The notes beneath the pieces were generated by a model. That model made no database searches. It had not been told where the DNA came from and saw only the letters and a program-made list of their open reading frames with translations. DNA of 26,571 nucleotides from an uncultured Clostridium sp. Its GTDB lineage: Bacteria > Bacillota_I > Bacilli_A > RF39 > UBA660. A program made the translations under genes and the position numbers. Numbering within the stretch: position 1 is the stretch's first letter; each line of letters begins with the position of its first letter. The stretch is taken from contig CAJKHY010000014.1 of the NCBI GenBank assembly GCA_905199855.1, positions 1 to 26,571 on the forward strand. Reading direction: 5' to 3'. Of the stretch, positions 21,293-26,571 are shown one piece after another.

Positions 21293-22051
21293 TTATTTGT
21301 TTATTAGTTTGCTAACTTGTTCATTGAATTTATCAGTTAGATCTTGTAATCTTTTATAATTTTTGTCTAGTTTTTCTTTTTCTTTTTCTATTTTTAAATC
21401 TTGTGCTTTTTTTATAGCCTCGAATTCTTGTCTTTCTTTTTCTAATTTTTGTCTTTCTAGGGCTACATATTTTTCAAAATTGGCTTTTTCTTGTTCAAAT
21501 AGTTTTTTACTGTTTTCTAAGACACCACTGGAAGTTATGACGCTTTCTTTCATGTTTTTTAATTCGCTGACGTATTTAGAAGTGCCATCAACTTTTTTAT
21601 TTAGTTTATCAAATAATTCATCAAAATTAGATAAAACGTAACTTTCTTTATTTTCCATATAGTTTTCGATTTTCCTTTCTGTTTTTTCTTTTGGTTTTAC
21701 TTCTATTTTTTTGACAGCATTAAATTCATTATATATTAGTCTAAATTCAACCCATAGTTGTTTTAGTGAGTTTACATTTGATGAAATGGTGATGCCTTTT
21801 TCTATGTAATTTTTTGTATATATTACGTTGTTTACTTTGAAATTTTCTGGTTTAATATCTTTTAAATTGTCATAAAGAGTTTTTATTCTCTCGCGGTAGG
21901 CATTTTTGTTTTTTGCTGTGGTGCTATTATAAAAGTTCTTTATTCCACTTAAGACGTTGTTGCTTACTTTGGCTGGTTTTACTCCATTTACTACTGAAAT
22001 GTTGGAAATATCTAAATCAATTTTTTTTAAATCACTAAGTATTTCATTCAT
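21293..22051 (-). CDS. Coiled-coil protein of unknown function
   Basis: A 252-residue cytosolic protein, not recognised. The N-terminal half (~1-125) is a mixed helical domain with the sequence LWVEFRLIYNEFNAVKK near its end. A linker rich in Lys and Glu follows, and residues ~165-252 form a long coiled coil (FEQEKANFEKYVALERQKLEKERQEFEAIKK...). There are no transmembrane segments and no Cys. ATG 22051 has AGGAAG 6 nt upstream and lies 8 nt inside the end of the DUF1292-like gene, so translation is coupled. It is the last gene of the operon. A structural or adaptor role is only a guess. Confidence 0.7.
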   Translation of the reverse strand: MNEILSDLKKIDLDISNISVVNGVKPAKVSNNVLSGIKNFYNSTTAKNKNAYRERIKTLYDNLKDIKPENFKVNNVIYTKNYIEKGITISSNVNSLKQLWVEFRLIYNEFNAVKKIEVKPKEKTERKIENYMENKESYVLSNFDELFDKLNKKVDGTSKYVSELKNMKESVITSSGVLENSKKLFEQEKANFEKYVALERQKLEKERQEFEAIKKAQDLKIEKEKEKLDKNYKRLQDLTDKFNEQVSKLINK

Positions 22052-22325
22052 GGCTAACTTCCTCATCTGCATATTTGGCTAAATATTTCATTATTTCTTT
22101 AATGTGTTCCCACTCTAAATCATCGATGTTCATTAGATATTGTTTTTCTCCGTTTTCTACAATTTTGCCAGCATAAATGATTGTGTTTTTATTTTCGTCT
22201 TTTTCATTTTTTGTATAAATGATGTATTTGCTATCAAACCTTTTGCTTTCAAATGCACAAAGCAATTCTACTTCAACAATATCTTCTATGCCATTTACTA
22301 TTGTTATTAATTTCATATTGCCCAT
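22044..22325 (-). CDS. DUF1292-like small protein
   Basis: A 93-residue protein resembling DUF1292 (YrzB-type): a short beta-rich domain of the form ITIVNGIEDIVEVELLCAFES...KYIIYTKNE, then an added helix (EWEHIKEIMKYLAKYAD). DUF1292 proteins are widespread in Firmicutes and uncharacterised. The start has a GAGGGTG site. It lies 36 nt after yutD on the same strand and overlaps the next gene by 8 nt. The second Met, 9 nt in, is an alternative start but is farther from the binding site. Confidence 0.7.
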   Translation of the reverse strand: MGNMKLITIVNGIEDIVEVELLCAFESKRFDSKYIIYTKNEKDENKNTIIYAGKIVENGEKQYLMNIDDLEWEHIKEIMKYLAKYADEEVSHE

Positions 22326-22361
22326 GTTTCACCCTCTTCATTCCTAGTATATTACATTTTT

Positions 22362-22646
22362 TTAGTTTTTATTTGTTTTTCTAAGTACAAAATAGCGACA
22401 TTCTACTGCACAATTGGTTTTTAGGTAGATGTCTAGGTTGTTAAAATTATTTATTTGGTTTACTTTTTTGTTCTTTGCATCGTAAAAGCCTTTTAATCTT
22501 AATTTATTGTAGGCTATGTCTCCTACGATATAGTCGTAATCATAAAAGTAATCAGTATATTTTTCTTTAAATTCTTCTTCGTTGAAGGCATCTTTATAGT
22601 TTGTTAGTAATTCGTAGGTTTTGTCTTCTATATTGATTTCGTTCAT
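22362..22646 (-). CDS. yutD: YutD family protein (DUF1027)
   Basis: A 94-residue protein. The YutD pattern is clear: YELLTNYKDAFNEEEFKEKY, YDYIVGDIAYNKLRLKGFY, and the C-terminal LKTNCAVECRYFVLRK with two Cys. The family is conserved across Bacilli, often in the yut cluster; its exact function is not established. ATG 22646 directly follows the stop of the glycosidase gene, and its GGAGG site lies in that gene's last codons. Confidence 0.92.
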   Translation of the reverse strand: MNEINIEDKTYELLTNYKDAFNEEEFKEKYTDYFYDYDYIVGDIAYNKLRLKGFYDAKNKKVNQINNFNNLDIYLKTNCAVECRYFVLRKTNKN

Positions 22647-24365
22647 TTATTTGACCTCCTTCATGTAATCTATTTCAAATGCTTTTTTTTGTGTTTTATA
22701 TTTTTCTAAGTTGGAAGATGATAGCCAAGTGACATATCCTCCTTTTAATCCTTGTTCAAATAAGGCTGTTACTTGTTTTTCTATTTCTTCGGCTTCATAG
22801 GCTATGCCATTTGGATCAACATATGATTGAACGTTGAAAGCTTGAATCCAAGTTCTAACTATCGCGGGTGATGTGGTTTCTTTTTGTCTTTTAACTGCGT
22901 CTTTGGCCCATGCAGTCATTAATTCATATGGATGATTCCATGGTTTATCTATGCCGTAGTAACCTTTTGAGAAGTGGTCTGGATATGGCATACCTGATAT
23001 AACATCAACAACATTGCTAATCGCAGGCCAATACTGGCCATAGGCTGTTACATAAGTGCCGTTTGTTGATTCACCAAAGACATCTACTGAAACATAGACA
23101 TTTAATTTATGTAATTCATCGGTAGCATATTGTAAGAATCTTTGGATGGCTTGGGCTTTTTCTTCATTGTAGGTGTTGCCTAAATCGACTTGATTATTTT
23201 TTTCAATGGAAGTCATTTTATCGGGAAATCTTACGTAATCAAAATTAATTTCATTAAATCCCATTAGTTCGACGGCTTCTTTGGCTAGTGATACGTCATA
23301 GTACCATACTTCTCTTGAGTAGGGCGTTGGCCAATAAGCTTTGGAATGTAAGTATGGCTCGTTTGTTTTGACATTTTTTATTGAGTTTTCTGGGTGGTCT
23401 TTAACATAATGAGTAGCTTTGAAGGCGGTGATTCTTCCTACGACGTAGAAGCCTGCTTCTTTTAGTTTGGTGATGGCTTCTTTGTATTCTTCGACGGTAT
23501 TATTGGCATATTTGTAGCTTGTTGGTGATAATTCTTTTAGAACAGGAGAAGCGTAGGCAATTGCACTGTCATCGATGATGTCTACAACAAAGGTATTTAT
23601 TTTTGTATCTTTAGCAAATTCTATGTATTTATCAATGTTTTTTATTATGTTTTTGCCACTGTTGAGATAAAGGGAGTATACTGAGTCAGGCATTTTGTTG
23701 TTATCAAATTTTGGTTTTTCTATGGGGTAATAGTCTAAATTAATGGCATTTCCTCCGTTGTAAGTGTTTTTTATTTTGGAATGAATTTTATCATATGTTT
23801 CGGCTTCGTAGTTAGCTTTGGCTTCTTCTTCATTGTCTACTAGATATTTGGCGTAAATATAGCCTTCGTTATCTTCTATTTTTACTTTGTACATGTTGAC
23901 CAGGCCTTTATCATTTAATTTATCATAGTCTAATATGTTGACTGGACTGCCTTTTTTAGCTAGGCTAACTATATGGATATCATTGGTACCTTTTAATAGG
24001 CTGGTAGATACTTGGACATATAATTCTTTTTCGAGGACAACGTCGTGGCTGTTTTTTACTAGATTGGATGTGTCGATGTAAAGGTTTTTGCCTTCTTCTT
24101 TGATTTCCATATACTTTTTGTTATCTTTTTTAATAAATTTATTTTCAAAGATGTTTATTTTGCTGCCACGATATTTTTTCTTTACTTCTTTTAGTTCTTC
24201 ATCGTATAGGGGAACTTCGTTTGTAGAAGAAGCTAAGTAGTATGTTACTGAAGGTTTGAAGGAACCTATAAGTAGTTTAGAAAGCATAGCTAATGCAAAG
24301 ACAATTGTTATTAATATTAAGGAACTAGTGATGGTTTTTTTGATATTTAATTTTCTCTTTTTCAT
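22647..24365 (-). CDS. Membrane-anchored putative glycoside hydrolase (DUF4015) with SH3-like domains
   Basis: A 572-residue protein. A basic N-terminus and one hydrophobic helix (~10-32) act as a signal anchor. Two SH3-like repeats at ~40-195 probably bind cell wall (MEIKEEGKNLYIDTSNLV; YKVKIEDNEGYIYAKYLVD). The C-terminal ~350 residues match the DUF4015 putative glycosidase barrel: NTFVVDIIDDSAIAYASP, GFYVVGRITAFK, WYYDVSLAKEAVELMGFNEINFDYVRFPD, YVSVDVFGE, and TWIQAF near the end. The acidic residues in NFDYVRFPD and VDVFGE are the best catalytic candidates; the substrate is unknown, with extracellular polysaccharide or cell wall likely. ATG 24365 is preferred over 24383 because AGTAGGT lies before it. 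It is the first gene of a four-gene operon. Confidence 0.86.
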   Translation of the reverse strand: MKKRKLNIKKTITSSLILITIVFALAMLSKLLIGSFKPSVTYYLASSTNEVPLYDEELKEVKKKYRGSKINIFENKFIKKDNKKYMEIKEEGKNLYIDTSNLVKNSHDVVLEKELYVQVSTSLLKGTNDIHIVSLAKKGSPVNILDYDKLNDKGLVNMYKVKIEDNEGYIYAKYLVDNEEEAKANYEAETYDKIHSKIKNTYNGGNAINLDYYPIEKPKFDNNKMPDSVYSLYLNSGKNIIKNIDKYIEFAKDTKINTFVVDIIDDSAIAYASPVLKELSPTSYKYANNTVEEYKEAITKLKEAGFYVVGRITAFKATHYVKDHPENSIKNVKTNEPYLHSKAYWPTPYSREVWYYDVSLAKEAVELMGFNEINFDYVRFPDKMTSIEKNNQVDLGNTYNEEKAQAIQRFLQYATDELHKLNVYVSVDVFGESTNGTYVTAYGQYWPAISNVVDVISGMPYPDHFSKGYYGIDKPWNHPYELMTAWAKDAVKRQKETTSPAIVRTWIQAFNVQSYVDPNGIAYEAEEIEKQVTALFEQGLKGGYVTWLSSSNLEKYKTQKKAFEIDYMKEVK

Positions 24366-24388
24366 TATAGTACCTACTTTCATTTAAT

Positions 24389-24397
24389 AGTATAGCA
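24389..24397 (-). promoter_or_regulatory. Extended -10 promoter of the glycosidase operon
   Basis: On the minus strand: TGCTATACT, an extended -10 (5/6 match plus TGn), with only a weak -35. The predicted leader is about 17 nt. Confidence 0.5.
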
Positions 24398-24417
24398 TAA
24401 CATCGAAAATTTTGCTA

Positions 24418-24942
24418 CTATCTAAAATAAATATTATGCTTTTTTTCATAATCTAAATTTGTGGTTGGGCCATGTCCTGGATATAATATGATATTGTTAT
24501 CTATTTTTTTTATGTTGCTGAGGCTTTTTTGCATGTCTTTCATGTTTCCCGTTTCTAAGTCGGTTCTACCTATGCTGTCAGCGAAGATAAAGTCGCCTAC
24601 GAACATGATTTTTTCTTTTTTGAAGTAAAAACTTATTGAGTCGGTTGTATGTCCTGGATTGTATATGACGTCAAAAGTAAATGGGGATATTGTGTATTCT
24701 TTGTTACTTAGGTTATTGTAATCATAAACTTTTACATGATATTTATCTATTAGGTCTTGGAGGGAACCAATGTGGTCGAAATGGTGATGGGTTATTAGAA
24801 TTCCTTTTAATTCAACACCTTGTAGATATTTATCGATTTTTTTAAATTCACTGCCAGGGTCTATTACGAGGGCATATTTGTCAATTTTTAAAATATAGCA
24901 GTTGCACTCTAAGGTACCTACTTTTAATGTTATTATTTGCAT
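24418..24942 (-). CDS. MBL-fold hydrolase (YqgX/glyoxalase II-like)
   Basis: A 174-residue metallo-beta-lactamase-fold enzyme. Metal ligands: THHHFDH (51-57), His98 in PGHTTDS, Asp117 in VGDFIF and His157 in PGHGP. The FADSIGRTDLETG stretch is typical of the small glyoxalase II-like group (YqgX), which is shorter than true hydroxyacylglutathione hydrolase. It is cytosolic and probably cleaves a thioester of bacillithiol, CoA or similar; this is not provable here. The start has an AGGTGAT site. A 12-bp inverted repeat stands just upstream. Confidence 0.9.
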   Translation of the reverse strand: MQIITLKVGTLECNCYILKIDKYALVIDPGSEFKKIDKYLQGVELKGILITHHHFDHIGSLQDLIDKYHVKVYDYNNLSNKEYTISPFTFDVIYNPGHTTDSISFYFKKEKIMFVGDFIFADSIGRTDLETGNMKDMQKSLSNIKKIDNNIILYPGHGPTTNLDYEKKHNIYFR

Positions 24943-24968
24943 TTATAATCACCTATTAATAGGATAAC

Positions 24969-25003
24969 ATATTTTGAAAAATTTAGCTATGTTTTCAAAA
25001 TAT
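24969..25003. repeat. 12-bp perfect inverted repeat upstream of the MBL gene
   Basis: ATATTTTGAAAA (24969-24980), an 11-nt spacer, then TTTTCAAAATAT (24992-25003). It ends 26 nt before the MBL start codon, where a promoter should be. A T run follows on the plus strand, but no plus-strand gene precedes it, so an operator is as likely as a terminator. Confidence 0.5.
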
Positions 25004-25093
25004 TTTTTTGGTTTGTTGGGTGTGCTATGCTGTTTTAGTTTTGTGTTTTTTTTAATTATGGGTAAATTTTAGTAAAAAAATTCATGTTTTATA

Positions 25094-25122
25094 TTGTCAA
25101 TTATAATTATTTATGTTATTAT
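25094..25122 (+). promoter_or_regulatory. Promoter of tRNA-Met
   Basis: TTGTCA (25094-25099), 17 nt, TATTAT (25117-25122), with TGT as an extended -10. It is about 21 nt upstream of the tRNA. Confidence 0.65.
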
Positions 25123-25143
25123 AGTATTGCTTGTTTGATTTAT

Positions 25144-25220
25144 GGCGATGTAGCTCAGCTGGCTAGAGCGATTGGTTCATACCCAATAGGTCGGGGGTTC
25201 GATTCCCTCCGTCGCTACCA
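25144..25220 (+). tRNA. tRNA-Met (anticodon CAT, elongator)
   Basis: A 77-nt cloverleaf. Anticodon stem ATTGG/CCAAT encloses TTCATAC, giving anticodon CAT. The acceptor stem GGCGATG / CGTCGCT starts with a G-U pair, as in Bacillus elongator tRNA-Met, and the body is nearly identical to that tRNA (GTAGCTCAGCTGGCTAGAGCG). The encoded 3' end is ACCA. The initiator form is unlikely because it would have three G-C pairs at the anticodon stem base. Confidence 0.92.
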
Positions 25221-25233
25221 AAATGATGTTATA

Positions 25234-25258
25234 ATAGATAGAAATATCTATTTTTTTA
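25234..25258 (+). terminator. Terminator of tRNA-Met
   Basis: Perfect 8-bp stem AATAGATA (25234-25241) / TATCTATT (25246-25253) with a GAAA tetraloop, running into seven T. Confidence 0.85.
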
Positions 25259-25380
25259 TTTAGGAATATGGTAAAATATTGTTAGCAATAGAGAATAATT
25301 TATTAAATTGGTGATTAGTTATGAAAAAATGATTAAAAATTAGTGAAATGGTAATGGAATAACTGTACTGTTGTTTATTA

Positions 25381-25409
25381 TTGACTTAATATGCATTTTT
25401 AACTATTAT
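25381..25409 (+). promoter_or_regulatory. Promoter upstream of the DUF362 gene
   Basis: TTGACT (25381-25386), 17 nt, TATTAT (25404-25409). It is the only clear promoter between tRNA-Met and the DUF362 gene and implies a leader of about 170 nt. Confidence 0.6.
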
Positions 25410-25415
25410 AGGAAA

Positions 25416-25585
25416 TTAATTAGGTTAATGGTGATTAAATAAATTTGGTGATAAGGGTTTACTATATGATCCCTATAGTTGCATGAATATTTTGTACCAC
25501 AGATTAAAGTTAAGGACACATGGTTTTCTTGTGGTATTGATATTATAAAAAAAAAAAAAAAAAAAAAAAAGAAATGATTTTTTTT
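25416..25585 (+). other. Long non-coding leader with paired elements and a 24-A run
   Basis: No gene is supported here. Two pairings are visible: ACTATA (25461-25466) / TATAGT (25474-25479), and TACCACA (25495-25501) / TGTGGTA (25530-25536), the latter enclosing a possible AAGGA/TTCTT helix. A run of 24 A (25547-25570) and a run of 8 T follow. I do not recognise a known riboswitch or T-box. Between the tRNA-Met terminator and the promoter (25259-25380) nothing stands out. Confidence 0.35.
25547..25570 (+). repeat. 24-nt poly-A homopolymer
   Basis: An uninterrupted run of 24 A just before the degraded start of the DUF362 gene. Such a run is slippage-prone and also error-prone in sequencing and assembly. 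Confidence 0.9.
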
Positions 25586-26449
25586 ATGGAAAAATAAAAT
25601 TTTAAAAAAAAAATAAATCGTAAAATTTTATTAAAAATTTAAAAAAAATTATGTTTTATTTTAAAGGGGAAGATCGCTGTTAAAATATCAACTGGTGAAT
25701 TAGGTGGGCACAACTACTTAAAACCTGAATTAATTAAAGATTTAGTTAATAATCTTAATGGGACAATTGTTGAATGTAATACGGCTTACAATGGTCAAAG
25801 AAATGATACCAAAAAGCATCTTGAGGTTGTTAGAGCACATGGTTTTGATAAGATTGCTAATGTTGATATTATGGATGCTGAGGGGGAAATAGCAATTCCT
25901 GTTAATGATGGTATTCATTTGGATAAGAATTATGTTGGTAAGAATTTGAAAAATTACGATTCGATGTTGGTTTTATCACATTTCAAGGGACATGTGATGG
26001 GTGGCTATGGTGGTGCTTTAAAGAATATATCTATTGGTATTGCTTCATCACATGGTAAGGCTTATATTCACGGGGTTAAGAATCCTGAAAATATTTGGAC
26101 CGCTAATCATGATGATTTTTTAGAGTGCATGGCAGATGCAGCAAAATCTGTAATTGATTATTTAGGCAGTGAGAATGTCATTTATATTAATGTTTTAAAT
26201 AATTTATCAATCGACTGCGATTGTGATAGTAATCCTACTCCGCCAGAATTGGAAGATATTGGTATTATGGCTTCAACAGATCCTGTTGCTTTAGATATGG
26301 CTTCAATTGATGCCATTTACAGGCATCCTTCTTCAAAAAAAGATAGTTTAATTAAAAGAATTGAATCTTTAAATGGGAAACATACTATTGATGTGGCTTA
26401 TCAACTTCACATTGGTAATAAAGAATATGAATTGGTAGATATTGATTAG
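25586..26449 (+). pseudogene. DUF362 Fe-S-type protein with decayed 5' end
   Basis: Homology to DUF362 proteins begins at 25658 (ILKGKIAVKISTGELGGHNYLKPELI) and continues to the stop: VECNTAYNGQRNDT, HGFDKIANVDIMDAEGE, LSHFKGHVMGGYGGALKN, IGIASSHGKAYIH, CDCDSNPTPPELEDIGIMASTDPVALDMAS. No ATG, GTG or TTG lies in frame between the stop at 25640-25642 and codon 25871, which is deep in the domain. An in-frame ATG at 25586 is the right distance for the usual start, but stops interrupt at 25595 and 25640, and the whole stretch is A/T homopolymers. It is either a pseudogene, an assembly error, or a gene using an unusual start such as ATT 25658. The Cys usual in DQAC is Ser here. Function of the family is unknown. 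Confidence 0.6.
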
Positions 26450-26455
26450 AAATAT

Positions 26456-26485
26456 AGAAAAAAGGACTTTGCTATGAAGTCCTTT
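26456..26485 (-). terminator. Terminator of tRNA-Pro, possibly bidirectional
   Basis: Perfect 9-bp stem AAAGGACTT (26461-26469) / AAGTCCTTT (26477-26485) with a 7-nt loop. On the minus strand it runs into TTTTTTC. It can also serve the DUF362 gene, which ends 7 nt before it. Confidence 0.85.
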
Positions 26486-26495
26486 AAATATCTCA

Positions 26496-26571
26496 TGGTC
26501 GGGAAGACAGGATTTGAACCTGCAACCCCTTGGTCCCAAACCAAATGCTCTACCAAGTTGAGCCACTTCCC
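26496..26571 (-). tRNA. tRNA-Pro (anticodon TGG), 5' base cut by the window edge
   Basis: On the minus strand the anticodon loop TTTGGGA gives TGG (Pro). The acceptor 3' strand TCTTCCCG pairs with GGGAAG, and the expected first base C lies one position outside the window. The T arm is CAGGTTCAAATCCTG, and CCA is encoded at 26498-26496. Seventy-six of 77 nt are present. Confidence 0.95.

Noticed and set aside
25259..25585. T-box or known riboswitch in the DUF362 leader
   Set aside because: No T-box sequence, specifier structure or known aptamer core could be found; only simple stems are visible.
25871..26449. ATG 25871 as the true start of the DUF362 protein
   Set aside because: Conserved family sequence continues in frame for at least 70 codons upstream, so this Met is internal.
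1..26571. CRISPR array, insertion sequence, prophage or replication origin
   Set aside because: No regularly spaced repeats, transposase, integrase, phage genes or DnaA-box cluster were seen.
1..26571. Mycoplasma-type code with UGA as Trp, suggested by the low GC
   Set aside because: prfB is present with its UGA frameshift, yqeH ends in TGA, and Trp is written TGG.

Overview
The window is AT-rich DNA from a low-GC, Gram-positive, spore-forming Firmicute, most likely an uncultured Bacilli or Erysipelotrichia-type gut lineage. Three things support this: the spore genes (a CotJ operon, a SigK-like sigma factor, a YutH-like coat protein), Bacillus-type neighbourhoods (yqeG-yqeH; ecfA-ecfA-ecfT-truA...rplM-rpsI; yutD/yutH/yutI), and a prfB gene with a programmed UGA frameshift. 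The last point means UGA is a stop codon, so this is not a Mycoplasma-type code. No phage, insertion sequence, CRISPR array or rRNA operon was seen. The organism call is inference.

Layout. 1-1300: the start of a PcrA/UvrD helicase (-), an Est30-like esterase (+) and tRNA-His (-). 1370-2750: a sporulation block (+) with a CotJA/CotJB-like fusion, CotJC and a small Gly/Tyr-rich protein, the two units sharing a sporulation-type promoter pattern. 2732-8230 (-): a class B sortase, then a compact operon yqeG-yqeH-prfB-yitT-yitT with overlapping or near-touching genes. 8396-9352 (+): sigK and a very short rpmB. 9374-11106 (-): three genes of unknown function, one a transglutaminase-like protein without its catalytic Cys. 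11168-12382 (-): a DAACS-type transporter with a dyad over its -35 box. 12775-18586 (-): ecfA1-ecfA2-ecfT-truA, a zinc-ribbon/SH3/poly-Asn membrane protein, then rplM-rpsI. 18784-20254 (+): a PilB/GspE-like ATPase and a NifU-like protein. 20241-24942 (-): yutH, a four-gene operon (DUF4015-type glycosidase, yutD, a DUF1292-like protein, a coiled-coil protein) and an MBL hydrolase. 25144-26571: tRNA-Met, a long unusual leader, a DUF362 gene with a degraded 5' end, and tRNA-Pro cut by the window edge.

Most promoters place the start of transcription at or just before the Shine-Dalgarno sequence, giving leaders of roughly 10-25 nt. Against that background the ~85-nt leader of rplM and the ~170-nt leader of the DUF362 gene stand out. 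The most interesting signals are: (i) an ECF transporter ATPase pair whose motif losses are complementary, predicting one consensus and one degenerate ATP site; (ii) the Cys-less transglutaminase-like protein and its two uncharacterised small neighbours; (iii) a CotJA-CotJB fusion; (iv) the poly-Asn membrane protein inserted between truA and rplM; and (v) the decayed, homopolymer-rich 5' end of the DUF362 gene.
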